Shown: piece by piece, positions 25,709 to 34,970 of the stretch
Layout: each line of letters opens with the position of its first letter
How positions within the stretch are numbered: the stretch's first letter is position 1
Assembly (NCBI GenBank): GCA_023389035.1
Contig: JAEWFC010000021.1
Coordinates: 28,080-92,079 of the forward strand
Direction: 5' to 3'
DNA length: 64,000 nucleotides
Source of the DNA: Acidobacteriota bacterium
GTDB lineage: Bacteria > Acidobacteriota > Blastocatellia > Pyrinomonadales > Pyrinomonadaceae
The notes under the pieces: model-generated
Database searches by the model: none
Told to the model about the DNA's origin: nothing
What the model saw: only the letters and a program-made list of their open reading frames with translations
Made by a program: the position numbers and the translations under genes

Positions 25709-26602
25709 CTAATACACCTCTGAAAGTGCCTCGCGATACTCATCACGCGAGATAGCTGCTACGGCAAAACTTCGCCAGTTGGATTGATCACCAAGGGCTT
25801 TCATTGCTGTTTGCCGTGTCTCTTTATTGTCAAAACTAGCAAAAACGCTGGCACCGCTGCCGCTCATAGCTGCCTTTATGGCACCGAGTTCGAGAAGACG
25901 CATCTTAACGCGTCGTATCTCCGGATGTGCGGTGAACACCGTTTCCTCAAGATCGTTTTCCAGATCGAACGCTGCAAGATCACTGCCCTCAGCCTGAAAA
26001 CGACAATTGAGAAGAATACGATTTGCCGCCTCTTCTGTCAAGTTTCGGGGTCCAAGCGACTCGAACGCACCTTTAGTGGAAACTGCGATCTCGGGAGTTA
26101 CGACCAGCATTAGTTCTGATCGTATATCCGGTAGTGTTTCAAGCTCAGTTCCCCGACCGCGCCCGAACGCCGAACCACCATAAAGAAAGAATGGCACATC
26201 CGACCCGATAGCTGCCGCTAATTCATGGAGTTCCGGTACAGATGCTCCGAGTCCCCACAAACGGTTAAGGCCGAGCAGAGCTACTGCGGCGTTTGATGAT
26301 CCCCCGCCAAGACCGCCGGGGTAAGGTATCCGTTTAACAAGACGAATAGACGCACCGCTCTTTACCTTGTAGCGATTTCTGAGAGCCTTTCCTGCTTTGA
26401 TTATCAAATTTCTGTCGTCGATAGGGATTTGTGGCGCGTCACAGAAAAGTTTGAGTTCCCGATCGGCCGACAATTCGATCGTGTCATGCAATGAGATCGT
26501 TTGGAAAACAGTCGCAATATCGTGAAAACCATCGGGCCTTCGGCGCAGCACACGGAGTCCCAGGTTGACCTTGGCGAACGACGGCAGAGATAGCCTCGAC
26601 AT
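25709..26602 (-). CDS. ispE: 4-diphosphocytidyl-2-C-methyl-D-erythritol kinase
   Basis: GHMP-family kinase of the non-mevalonate isoprenoid pathway. The 297-residue protein has SFAKVNLGLRVLRRRPDGFHDI with the family Lys/His, the ATP loop PYPGGLGGGSSNAAVALLG, GSDVPFFLYGGSAFGRGRG and MSGSGASVFASF. Length fits. It is upstream of tRNA-Gln and prs on the same strand, a common ispE-prs order, so it is probably the operon leader here. Confidence 0.95.
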   Translation of the reverse strand: MSRLSLPSFAKVNLGLRVLRRRPDGFHDIATVFQTISLHDTIELSADRELKLFCDAPQIPIDDRNLIIKAGKALRNRYKVKSGASIRLVKRIPYPGGLGGGSSNAAVALLGLNRLWGLGASVPELHELAAAIGSDVPFFLYGGSAFGRGRGTELETLPDIRSELMLVVTPEIAVSTKGAFESLGPRNLTEEAANRILLNCRFQAEGSDLAAFDLENDLEETVFTAHPEIRRVKMRLLELGAIKAAMSGSGASVFASFDNKETRQTAMKALGDQSNWRSFAVAAISRDEYREALSEVY

Positions 26603-26625
26603 ATTCAGATGATAGGGCTGGCAAA

Positions 26626-26666
26626 CTAAAAAGACACGTCAGAAAGTCATGTTCCGGCGTGTCTTT
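26626..26666 (-). terminator. Intrinsic terminator after the CAP-domain gene
   Basis: On the minus strand AAAGACACG (26658-26666) pairs with CGTGTCTTT (26630-26638) around an 18-20 base loop and is followed by T residues. It separates the CAP gene from ispE. Confidence 0.65.
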
Positions 26667-26686
26667 ATTGTAAATTGGTACTTTGC

Positions 26687-27283
26687 TCAGTCCGTTCTCA
26701 TAAATACTTGCGTGAAATAGAGGCCACCATCCGCTGCAACCGCTATTCCGACAGCAGAACGGTTCCATCCGTCCGACAAAATATTCTTCCGATGATTCGG
26801 GGACTTCAACCAACGATCGACTGCCATCGCGGCAGCTTCGTCGTAGCCTCTCAAGAACGCTATATTCTCAGCGATAGCTAACCAATTCCCCATTCCGAGC
26901 CGTTCAGCTCGCCCGTCCACCGTCGACCCGTCGGAACCGCGGTGACTAAAAAACCCGTCCGAGGCCATGTTCCTCGAATGGAGCCTGGCGATCTGCGCTA
27001 CGCGTTCGTCCCACGACAGCGGAGCCATGCCGCGTGACGCCCTTTCATAATTCAGAAGATCGAACGTCTGGCGTTCGAGACCGTAACTTGAATCTCTCGT
27101 AACTGAACGATCACTGGCGGGTATCCGCGGCTGCGATACACTCTTCGCCCTGCCGCCTGCCCCGATCTCGGCTACCAAGATAGGCTGGGGCTTGCCCGAA
27201 CGAACCTGTGCTTCCGCAGCGGTGACGAAAATACCGGACAAAATAAATAGAACAATAATGGAAGATCGCACTAAAGCCCTCAC
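26687..27283 (-). CDS. Secreted CAP (SCP/PR1-like) domain protein
   Basis: A 198-residue exported protein: a signal peptide to about residue 25 (TAAEAQ), then a linker. The CAP domain reads LLNYERASRGMAPLSWDERVAQIARLHSRNMASDGFFSHRG (split motif), IAENIAFLRG, WLKSPNHRKNILSDGWNRSAVGIAV and YFTQVFMR. The CAP cavity residues (His in LHSRNM and in SHRG, Glu in AEN, His in NHRKN) are present. The role in bacteria is poorly known. It is divergent from the MerR gene. Confidence 0.9.
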   Translation of the reverse strand: MRALVRSSIIVLFILSGIFVTAAEAQVRSGKPQPILVAEIGAGGRAKSVSQPRIPASDRSVTRDSSYGLERQTFDLLNYERASRGMAPLSWDERVAQIARLHSRNMASDGFFSHRGSDGSTVDGRAERLGMGNWLAIAENIAFLRGYDEAAAMAVDRWLKSPNHRKNILSDGWNRSAVGIAVAADGGLYFTQVFMRTD

Positions 27284-27413
27284 TTCGGCAGTCCGGACAA
27301 CCGCGTCTGCGGTCCCTCTGACTTTGCTTGCAACGCTTTCGACGTCGCTTCGCCTTTTCGGTTAAGGTGTGGATGCAACAGGGGGCATCCGATGCATGGG
27401 AAACCTGATACGA

Positions 27414-27437
27414 TTCCCTCATTTAAATTATATCAGG
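27414..27437. promoter_or_regulatory. Inverted repeat in the divergent CAP/merR promoter region
   Basis: CCTGATA (27414-27420) and TATCAGG (27431-27437) are perfect inverse complements around a 10-base A/T-rich centre. The 234-base region between two divergent genes must hold both promoters, so this is a plausible operator. No matching site is seen elsewhere in the window. Confidence 0.35.
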
Positions 27438-27517
27438 AATGGATGGCCAGTTCCCGGAAAATCGATGACGAGTGCTAAGATTTGTTTGTTCAGCAGGATT
27501 TGCAGGGCGTTATCATT

Positions 27518-27940
27518 ATGATCACAGCCGCAGTGCTCGCAAAGCGAACCAACACGCCGATATTCACTGTGCGTTACTATACCCGCATCGGGCTCCTGAG
27601 GCCATCTCGGGATCTGTCCAACGGCTACAAGATCTACAAGCCGGCAGATAAGGACCGCCTAAGATTTATAAATTCGGCAAAAGAACTCGGCTTTACGCTT
27701 AACGAGATCCAGGAGATCTTAGACCACGCCGTGCAAGGCGATTCCCCATGTCCCATGGTGAGAGAGATCGTCGAAAAGAGAATTCATGAGAACAAGGAAA
27801 AGATCCGTGAGTTGAAACAACTGCAAAGACGTTTGGAAGCTGCGGCGGCTAAGTGGCAGACGATGCGTGACGGTTCACCGGACGGCCACTCCGTCTGTCA
27901 TTTGATCGAGACATTTAGCGAGGCATCAGACAAGGCTTGA
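27518..27940 (+). CDS. MerR-family metal-responsive regulator
   Basis: A 140-residue MerR regulator. ATG 27518 is chosen over an in-frame TTG at 27482 because it gives the family N-terminus ITAAVLAKRTNTPIFTVRYYTRIGLLRPSRDLSNGYKIY, the winged-helix DNA-binding domain. A dimerisation helix follows. Candidate metal ligands are Cys in GDSPCPMVRE and Cys in HSVCHLIE, plus a nearby His; the middle cysteine of mercury-type MerR is absent. The gene directly precedes a copper-type ATPase, with a MerR-type promoter between them, so copper or another soft metal is the likely inducer. Confidence 0.92.
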   Translation: MITAAVLAKRTNTPIFTVRYYTRIGLLRPSRDLSNGYKIYKPADKDRLRFINSAKELGFTLNEIQEILDHAVQGDSPCPMVREIVEKRIHENKEKIRELKQLQRRLEAAAAKWQTMRDGSPDGHSVCHLIETFSEASDKA

Positions 27941-27968
27941 CTTGATAGTTACTCACAGGTTGTAAGAT
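27937..27968 (+). promoter_or_regulatory. MerR-type promoter of the P-type ATPase gene
   Basis: A -35 box TTGACT (27937-27942) and a -10 box TAAGAT (27963-27968) are separated by 20 bases. This is the overlong spacer that MerR activators untwist. The -35 overlaps the stop codon of the regulator gene. Dyad symmetry inside the spacer is weak by eye. Confidence 0.7.
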
Positions 27969-27987
27969 ATTTTCGGAGGCAATAAAA

Positions 27988-30546
27988 ATGGAAGATCCGA
28001 AAACATCGGTAAAACTAGTATCGATCGGACGCTCGAAATCAGGCGACGCGTCCGTCGAACCGCACATCGACCCGGTCTGCAAAATGACCGTTACGCCTGC
28101 GACTGCTGCTGCCCTATCTCAATTTGAAGGCACTACGTATTACTTTTGCAATCCCGGCTGCAAAACGAAGTTCGATGCAGATCCGCGTAAGTACCTTGAG
28201 ATCCATGAGGAGAAGGTAGGGGGCACTTGCTGCGGAACTCAGGCGGCTGAGGCTGCTCTTACGCGGACCGAATCAGAGCACCTTGACCCGGTATGCGGAA
28301 TGACCGTTAGCATAGAAAGTGCTGCGGGATCTCACACACACAATGGCAAAGACTACTACTTCTGTTCCAACGGATGTGTCCAGAAATTTAGGTCCGACCC
28401 CGAAAAGTTCTTAAACCCACACCCGGCGGCAGATCTGCCGCAGGACGTTGAGTACACCTGCCCGATGCATCCGGAGATAGTACAGATCGGGCCCGGATCA
28501 TGCCCGAAGTGCGGGATGGCTCTCGAGCCGAAAGAAATCAGCCTCGAAGACCAGCCTGATCCGGAACTCGCCGATATGAAAAGGCGTTTCTGGATCTCAG
28601 GAATTCTGACTCTGCCGGTCTTTATTCTAGCAATGGGCGAGATGTTCCCTGCGTTCCATTCCCTGATCTCACCACGCATTTCCATCTGGCTACAGTTTTT
28701 TTTGGCGACGCCGGTCGTGCTCTGGGGCGGATGGCCATTCTTTGAGAGGGCCTGGCAGTCGGTGAAGAATGCCAGCCCAAATATGTTCACGCTGATCGCG
28801 ATCGGGACGGGAGCTGCACTCATTTATAGTTTGGCAGCGTTGTTTGCTCCACAGCTTTTCCCGGCTGAAATGATCGATGCCCATTCAGGCATAGTCCCGG
28901 CCTATTTTGAGGCTGCGGCGGTGATCACGACCCTTGTCCTGCTTGGCCAGGTTCTCGAACTAAGGGCACGTTCGCAAACTTCATCAGCGATCAAGGAATT
29001 GCTGCGGCTGGCTCCCGAGAATGCAACGGTGGTCCACGAAGACGGGACGGAAGAAACTATCGATCTGCGTCATGTGATCCAAGGCCAGACGCTTCGTGTA
29101 AAGGCAAACGAAAAAGTACCTACCGACGGCGAGATCATCGAGGGCGAGACCTCCATCGACGAATCAATGGTCACAGGCGAATCGATGCCCGTGACAAAAC
29201 AAACAGGGGCAAAAGTGATCGGCGGAACGCTCAATGGAAACCGCAGTTTCCTGATGCTTGCTGAGAAGGTCGGCAAAGAGACCTTACTTGCGCAGATCGT
29301 CAAAATGGTCGGCGAAGCTCAACGTTCGCGTGCGCCTATCCAGCGCCTGGCCGACGTTGTCTCGGCTTATTTCGTTCCGGCCGTTATCCTGGTCGCTATC
29401 GTGGCGTTCGGCGTATGGCTCTCGTTCGGCAGCTTGACGTATGCGATCGTCGCAGCGGTTTCGGTGCTGATAATCGCCTGCCCGTGCGCTTTAGGTTTAG
29501 CTACACCAATGTCGATAATGGTCGGAACCGGAGTCGGTGCTAAGAACGGCGTACTCGTTAAGAAAGCTGAAGCGCTTGAATTGCTCGAATCTGTCGACAC
29601 GATTGTTGTCGACAAAACAGGAACCCTCACCCAAGGCAAACCTACCTTACAATCTATTCTTACATTTGATTCGAACGACAACGATGTTCTACAGATCGCC
29701 GCCAGTCTGGAAAACTTGAGTGAACATCCACTTGCGTCGGCGATTACAGGTGAAGCCAGGGATCGAGGACTAGCTTTACTTACCGTTCAAGAGTTCGAGT
29801 CGTTCACTGGACTTGGGGTCGGAGGATTCATCGATGGAAAGCGAGTTCTCATCGGTAGTGAGAAGATCTTCCAGGCAATACCGGATGAAACTGATAGTGG
29901 CATCAGACAGATGGCTCAAAGTTTTCCTCGCGAAGTAACCGTCATCTACCTTGTGGTCGATCTCCGAGTTGTTGCGTTGATCGGAATTGCTGATGCTATC
30001 AAACCTTCCGCCAAAGCCGCCATCGACGGGCTTCACCGACAAGGCATTGAGGTCGTAATGATGACGGGTGACAATCAGGCCACAGCCGATGCGGTCGCTC
30101 GCGAGCTTGGTATCGACAAGGTGTTTGCCGAGGTCATGCCGCAGGATAAAGCTGGGAAGGTGAAGGAATTGCAAACGATGGGCAAGCGTGTGGCGATGGC
30201 TGGCGATGGCGTTAATGACGCACCTGCTCTGGCACAAGCTGATGTAGGAATTGCGTTCGCTTCCGGGACTGATGTTGCTATCGAATCGTCAGACATCACG
30301 CTGCTTCGTCCCGATCTCGATGGCATTTTGAAAGCCCGAAACCTAAGCCGAAGCACGATGAAGAACATCCGCCAAAACCTGTTCTTCGCATTCGCCTACA
30401 ACCTTATCGGTGTGCCGATCGCTGCCGGTGTCCTATTCCCTGTTTTCGGGGTCCTGCTGTCGCCGATGATCGCAAGTGCGGCGATGACGTTCAGTTCAGT
30501 TTCAGTTATCGGAAATGCGCTTAGATTACGGAATTTAAAGCTATGA
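27988..30546 (+). CDS. Copper-translocating P1B-type ATPase with two YHS domains and a heavy-metal-binding motif
   Basis: Exports monovalent copper using ATP. The N-terminus has no CxxC HMA domain. It carries two YHS domains (residues ~26-71, HIDPVCKMTV...YYFCNPGC; ~97-142, HLDPVCGMTV...YYFCSNGC) and then a HMBD motif YTCPMHPEI...CPKCGMAL (~148-180). The core has the TGES loop (MVTGESMPV), CPC at 498-500 in IACPCALGLATP, the phosphorylated Asp542 in DKTGTLTQGKP, SEHPLASAI, MTGDNQATA and GDGVNDAPAL. The last helices hold YN and MTFSS, as in Cu(I) pumps. GGAGG precedes the ATG. 852 residues. Confidence 0.95.
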   Translation: MEDPKTSVKLVSIGRSKSGDASVEPHIDPVCKMTVTPATAAALSQFEGTTYYFCNPGCKTKFDADPRKYLEIHEEKVGGTCCGTQAAEAALTRTESEHLDPVCGMTVSIESAAGSHTHNGKDYYFCSNGCVQKFRSDPEKFLNPHPAADLPQDVEYTCPMHPEIVQIGPGSCPKCGMALEPKEISLEDQPDPELADMKRRFWISGILTLPVFILAMGEMFPAFHSLISPRISIWLQFFLATPVVLWGGWPFFERAWQSVKNASPNMFTLIAIGTGAALIYSLAALFAPQLFPAEMIDAHSGIVPAYFEAAAVITTLVLLGQVLELRARSQTSSAIKELLRLAPENATVVHEDGTEETIDLRHVIQGQTLRVKANEKVPTDGEIIEGETSIDESMVTGESMPVTKQTGAKVIGGTLNGNRSFLMLAEKVGKETLLAQIVKMVGEAQRSRAPIQRLADVVSAYFVPAVILVAIVAFGVWLSFGSLTYAIVAAVSVLIIACPCALGLATPMSIMVGTGVGAKNGVLVKKAEALELLESVDTIVVDKTGTLTQGKPTLQSILTFDSNDNDVLQIAASLENLSEHPLASAITGEARDRGLALLTVQEFESFTGLGVGGFIDGKRVLIGSEKIFQAIPDETDSGIRQMAQSFPREVTVIYLVVDLRVVALIGIADAIKPSAKAAIDGLHRQGIEVVMMTGDNQATADAVARELGIDKVFAEVMPQDKAGKVKELQTMGKRVAMAGDGVNDAPALAQADVGIAFASGTDVAIESSDITLLRPDLDGILKARNLSRSTMKNIRQNLFFAFAYNLIGVPIAAGVLFPVFGVLLSPMIASAAMTFSSVSVIGNALRLRNLKL

Positions 30547-30572
30547 TGGCTCCACGATCGGCTTAACGAGAT

Positions 30573-31520
30573 ATGAATAAATTTTGCCTTGCGATCCACG
30601 GCGGTGCCGGGACGATATTGCGTTCGACGATGACACCGGAGTTGGAACTGGAATACCGTGAGGGCCTGGAGACCTCGCTTCGGTTAGGCTGGTCTGTCCT
30701 GGAATCCGGCGGCTCGTCGCTCGACGCGGTTGAAACTGCTGTGGCTTCGTTGGAAGACTTCCCGCTCTTCAATGCCGGCTGCGGCTCTGTGTTTACCGAA
30801 GAAGGCAAGAACGAGATGGATGCGGCGATCATGGACGGCTCCAACCTAAAAGCAGGTGCGGTTGCGTTCGTGAGGAACGTGAAAAATCCGGTGCGTTTGG
30901 CGCGGCAAGTTATGGAACGCACCGAACACTTGCTCCTGGCGGGTACAGGTGCTGATCAGTTCGCGCAGTTGTGCGGCGTCGAGACGGCTGACGACGATTA
31001 CTTCTTCACTGAACATAGATACCAGCAACTACTTGAAGCCCGCGAACGCGGCGTGATCCAACTTGATCATACTTCCGACGAAGCGGCGATCATCGAAGCG
31101 TCGTCCGATCCCGCACTTGGAACTGTAGGAGCCGTAGCTTGCGATACCAAAGGCCGACTCGCCGCTGCAACCTCAACTGGCGGTATGACGAACAAGCGAT
31201 TCGGCAGAGTTGGCGACACGCCGATCATCGGTTCTGGGACTTACGCGGACGAGTTCTGTGCTGTCTCATGCACAGGACACGGTGAGTATTTCATGCGTGC
31301 GGTTACGGCCTACGACGTTTCGGCACGTATGAAGTATAAGGGTCTTCCGCTGCACTCTGCGGCTGCCGAGACGATCGCTCGCCTGACCCGGCTCGGAGGA
31401 GAAGGCGGATTGATCGCGGTCGATAACTCCGGAAACGTCGCACTGCCTTTTAATTCGGACGGGATGTATCGCGGCTATGTGAATGCCGAGGGTATGTTTC
31501 GGGTGGATATTTACCGGTAG
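30573..31520 (+). CDS. Isoaspartyl peptidase / L-asparaginase, Ntn-hydrolase family
   Basis: A 315-residue precursor that self-cleaves before a threonine nucleophile. The scissile site is G183-T184 in ALGTVGAVACD, followed by AAATSTGGMTNKRFGRVGDTPIIGSGTYA, the usual substrate-binding loop. The N-terminus FCLAIHGGAG is also typical. It lies 26 bases after the ATPase gene and may be cotranscribed, though no functional link is evident. Its stop abuts the converging MFS gene with no gap. Confidence 0.92.
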   Translation: MNKFCLAIHGGAGTILRSTMTPELELEYREGLETSLRLGWSVLESGGSSLDAVETAVASLEDFPLFNAGCGSVFTEEGKNEMDAAIMDGSNLKAGAVAFVRNVKNPVRLARQVMERTEHLLLAGTGADQFAQLCGVETADDDYFFTEHRYQQLLEARERGVIQLDHTSDEAAIIEASSDPALGTVGAVACDTKGRLAAATSTGGMTNKRFGRVGDTPIIGSGTYADEFCAVSCTGHGEYFMRAVTAYDVSARMKYKGLPLHSAAAETIARLTRLGGEGGLIAVDNSGNVALPFNSDGMYRGYVNAEGMFRVDIYR

Positions 31521-32873
31521 TCATTCTTTGTCGGTCTGCGATGTATGGATCGATAGTTGAAAAGCTCCCTTGGCAGCAGGTTCGCCTCCCGTCATCTGCA
31601 TTGACACGATCATCGCTCGTCCCTCTTCGCGGAATCCCTTCGCCTTTAGTTTGAACACCACAGCTCCGAGGATGCACGCAATGCCGCCGATCATTACCGT
31701 CGCCGGAGCGCCAACGGCCTCTGCCAATGTTCCCGCCAGTAATGCTCCGATGGGTGCAAGCCCCATGAACATCATCGAATAGACGCTCATTACACGGCCG
31801 CGTAATTCATCCGGCACCATCGACTGCACGAGCGTATTTGATGCCGACATCTGTGTCATCATGAAAAAGCCGACAGGAAAAAGAAGAACTAGTGAAAGCC
31901 AGAAGTTACTTGAGAACGAAAATAGCCCGATGCTCAGCCCGAACGATGCACAAGCGATAGAAACCCACCGGCCCAGACCGAATACGCTTTTTCTTGAAGC
32001 CAGAACGAGAGCTGCTGTAAGAGCACCGAGGCCGCTTGCTCCCATTAGAAACCCGAGTGTGTCCGGGCCGCCGCCGAGGATCTGATCCGCAAAGATAGGC
32101 ATTAACACCGCATAAGGCATTCCCATCAAACTGACCAGCCCCAACAGCAAAAGCAAAGCTCTGATCGGCTTTGTAAATGCCACATATCGGAAGCCTTCCA
32201 CAATGTTTGATATCGTCGATCCGGCCCGCGGGCGAACGACAGGCGTGATCCGCATCATCACCAAGCCGGTCAAAACGGCAGAGTAACTGACAGCATTCCC
32301 TAAGAAACACCAACCTTCGCCGACCGCGGCTACGAGAATCCCTGCGATCGCCGGCCCAACGATGCGGGCACCGTTGAACATCGATGAATTCAACGCGATA
32401 GCATTGATCAGGTCCTCGCGTCCTACCAGGTCCACCGCAAAAGCCTGACGGGTCGGAATGTCGAACGCATTAGCGATCCCGAACCCGGAAGCTATTACAA
32501 ACAGATGCCAGATCTCGATCTTTTCACTGAGGGTGAGGTAGGCGAGAATGAACGCCAGGACCATCGCGGCCGATTGCGTCACCATTAGAATTCGATGACG
32601 ATTAAAACGATCCGCCACCGCACCTCCGAGAGGGGCAAGCAGAAATACCGGTATCTGCGACGCAAACCCGACCAGACCCAGAAGTACTACGGAACCGGTC
32701 AGCCGATAGACGAGCCAGCTCTGGGCAACGCTCTGCATCCAGGTGCCGGTGAGCGAAATAAACTGGCCTGCAAAGAAGAGACGGAAATTTCTGTGACGCA
32801 GGGCCCGAAAGGTTGAGCTGACCCGCTCATTTAATAAAGAACTCACTAATCTACTCTGCCCTGTAAACCTCAT
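31521..32873 (-). CDS. MFS transporter, MFS_3/EntS-like exporter
   Basis: A 12-helix major facilitator protein. The N-terminal helices contain FRALRHRNFRLFFAGQFISLTGTWMQSVAQSWLVYRLTGS and the loop GGAVADRFNRHRILM, the signature of the enterobactin-exporter-like group; the substrate is unknown. The start is uncertain: Met at 32873 is used because it sits 20 residues before the first conserved block, but in-frame starts at 32912 and 32954 exist and none has a strong ribosome binding site. The C-terminus is a polar tail. Its stop abuts that of the asparaginase gene. Confidence 0.88.
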   Translation of the reverse strand: MRFTGQSRLVSSLLNERVSSTFRALRHRNFRLFFAGQFISLTGTWMQSVAQSWLVYRLTGSVVLLGLVGFASQIPVFLLAPLGGAVADRFNRHRILMVTQSAAMVLAFILAYLTLSEKIEIWHLFVIASGFGIANAFDIPTRQAFAVDLVGREDLINAIALNSSMFNGARIVGPAIAGILVAAVGEGWCFLGNAVSYSAVLTGLVMMRITPVVRPRAGSTISNIVEGFRYVAFTKPIRALLLLLGLVSLMGMPYAVLMPIFADQILGGGPDTLGFLMGASGLGALTAALVLASRKSVFGLGRWVSIACASFGLSIGLFSFSSNFWLSLVLLFPVGFFMMTQMSASNTLVQSMVPDELRGRVMSVYSMMFMGLAPIGALLAGTLAEAVGAPATVMIGGIACILGAVVFKLKAKGFREEGRAMIVSMQMTGGEPAAKGAFQLSIHTSQTDKE

Positions 32874-33143
32874 AGAAAATCTCGGCAATTCCGACAATAC
32901 TTTAGTCAACATTTCCCAAACCGAGAAATGTCTAAGACTGTGGACTAACACCACTCTCTATCGTGAACTTTTTCACATAGCTACGTCGTCCGCAAGAAGA
33001 GATCAGGAAATTACAATGTTTTTCAAGCCTTGCTTAGGGCACAGCTGTTGCGGTGAATAATAGCGATCTCTCGCTTTGAGAGAGAAAGACTTAAATCAAT
33101 CGACTCACACAGCAGTATCTGAGCCTGATTTGGGAGGTTCACC

Positions 33144-34883
33144 ATGAGATACAGAATTTCGTTAAGTTTACTATTCTCAGTCCTGGTCGTATTGGCCTAT
33201 TCCGTTAGTATCGACCCGGCCTTCGCACAGAATGACGGCCGTACAAAATCGTTCAGTGCGGAGCGGATGACAACCGCACTGCCCCCCATCCACACATGGG
33301 AAACTATCGTTAACAACTCTTTCCCCATTCCGAATACTGATCGATATTTCAGCAGCTATGGACAGCCCTCGGTTAACGTGAACGGCACCGTGGTCTTTCG
33401 TGCCCGAAGCACTATGGGCGGCCACGAAACCGGCATGTATATGAGGCACCGCGAAAGAGCCGGTCTTATTGCTCTTGCGGATCTCCACACCGTAGTTCCA
33501 GAACCAAATAACCTTGGGACACTATTTCGTGAGTTCTCTTCGTTTCCACGGATCGCTATGAACAGCGACTATTCGGCGTTCCGGGGTCTGCACTCACCCG
33601 TTTACCGATACTTACTTCCGGACGACACCGAAACGCGGGCGGGTACAACTGGCATATACGTTTCTTTCGACCAAATGCCACTGTTTACGGGAGCCTCGAA
33701 ACTCGGGGTAATACCCGGATTTGAACAGTTCACAGTCCCGGGATTTAAGTACCAGATGTTTGACGTCTTTCCGGGCGGATCTGCGATCAATGATGAAGGC
33801 ACGATCGTCTACAAGGGTAATTGGACCGAGAACGAAACAGATCACAAAACAGGCATCTTCTCTCGAAAGCTTTTGAATGGTCCGATGGGCGGCTACTACA
33901 TGACGAAACTCTTGGCCGGTTCGGACACGGAGATACCAAATGTTCCTCCAATGCTGACAAAAACGGGTTTTGCTCCAATGACCTTTGATTCGACATCGCC
34001 TCCAACCGTCGTTGGCAACGACGTTGTATTTCTTGGGCTGGATTATGAGCTGGATCCTCATTATGGTGGCATCTACCGTGTCGGAATTGACGGCGGCGAA
34101 CTCGAGCCGTTGATTGAGATCGGAAAGATCCTGCCAAATACTAAGACATCTGAACTTATCCGATTGGGTGAGGGCCTTTCGTTCGATGGTAGATATCTCG
34201 CATTTTGGGCAGCATGGGGCGACCAGTTCAAGACAATTCGTTTGAACTGTCCTGAAGACGGCAACCGTGATCTGTTGGCTTATTGTAATGGCATCGACCC
34301 AAACAGCATCTTTGACCGGGCAACTGGCCAATGGTATCAGATCCACCAGGTGCCGGTGGAACAAGGCATTGCTCTAATGGATGTTAAGACACGCGAGGTA
34401 TGGGTGGCGGCGAATACGTCGCAAGATTTCAACGACTTCGCGTTTTGGACTTATTCAGGACATGTACCTGGATCAGACGGCGACGACGATGCCGAGCCCC
34501 CTCGATGGCGGTCTGCAGCATTTATGACCGTTTCTGATGGAACCGTCGTATTCAAGGCGAGAACGGCCACGATCAATGATAGAAACGAATATATAAACGT
34601 CGTTGATGGACTTTACATGGTCGACGTACTCGCGAATACCGGCATCGAGACCTTGGTCGAAACAGGTATGGACGGCTGGGTCCTTGACAAGAGCCTTGCC
34701 CCAAACCAAATGCCGATCACGGGCCTGGGCATAGAACGGGAGGGATTCAGGGGAAAGATCCTCGCGATCAATGCAGCGATGGCCAACGAAGAAGAAGGCT
34801 GGGGTGGGATCTATACAATGACGTTTGCGAGAGGCTATAACAGCATCACTTCGACAACGACGAAAAAGACCGTCAAGAAGTGA
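33144..34883 (+). CDS. Secreted protein with NxxGxxAF-type tandem repeats
   Basis: A 579-residue exported protein: a signal peptide ending near residue 29 (DPAFAQ). The mature part shows repeated blocks of the form (S/A)-(V/I)-N-x-x-G-T-(V/I)-V-(F/Y): PSVNVNGTVVFRARS, SAINDEGTIVYKGN, and MTVSDGTVVFKAR. These resemble the 'NxxGxxAF' repeats of surface proteins, probably a β-propeller. The gene stands alone, with its own upstream region of ~190 bases and a strong terminator. The function is unknown. A short direct hairpin TCTCTC...GAGAGA lies 50-80 bases upstream. Confidence 0.8.
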   Translation: MRYRISLSLLFSVLVVLAYSVSIDPAFAQNDGRTKSFSAERMTTALPPIHTWETIVNNSFPIPNTDRYFSSYGQPSVNVNGTVVFRARSTMGGHETGMYMRHRERAGLIALADLHTVVPEPNNLGTLFREFSSFPRIAMNSDYSAFRGLHSPVYRYLLPDDTETRAGTTGIYVSFDQMPLFTGASKLGVIPGFEQFTVPGFKYQMFDVFPGGSAINDEGTIVYKGNWTENETDHKTGIFSRKLLNGPMGGYYMTKLLAGSDTEIPNVPPMLTKTGFAPMTFDSTSPPTVVGNDVVFLGLDYELDPHYGGIYRVGIDGGELEPLIEIGKILPNTKTSELIRLGEGLSFDGRYLAFWAAWGDQFKTIRLNCPEDGNRDLLAYCNGIDPNSIFDRATGQWYQIHQVPVEQGIALMDVKTREVWVAANTSQDFNDFAFWTYSGHVPGSDGDDDAEPPRWRSAAFMTVSDGTVVFKARTATINDRNEYINVVDGLYMVDVLANTGIETLVETGMDGWVLDKSLAPNQMPITGLGIEREGFRGKILAINAAMANEEEGWGGIYTMTFARGYNSITSTTTKKTVKK

Positions 34884-34906
34884 ACAGGATAGTTCAACAT
34901 ATCTCG

Positions 34907-34940
34907 AAAAGGAGGGCTTCGAACTTCGAAGCCCTCTTTT
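34907..34940. terminator. Bidirectional intrinsic terminator
   Basis: GAGGGCTTCGAA (34912-34923) and TTCGAAGCCCTC (34925-34936) form a perfect 12-bp stem flanked by AAAA on the left and TTTT on the right. It serves the secreted protein gene (plus) and the converging EEP gene (minus). Confidence 0.9.
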
Positions 34941-34970
34941 AATCGGTTTCACTAACCCAAACGGATAAAT

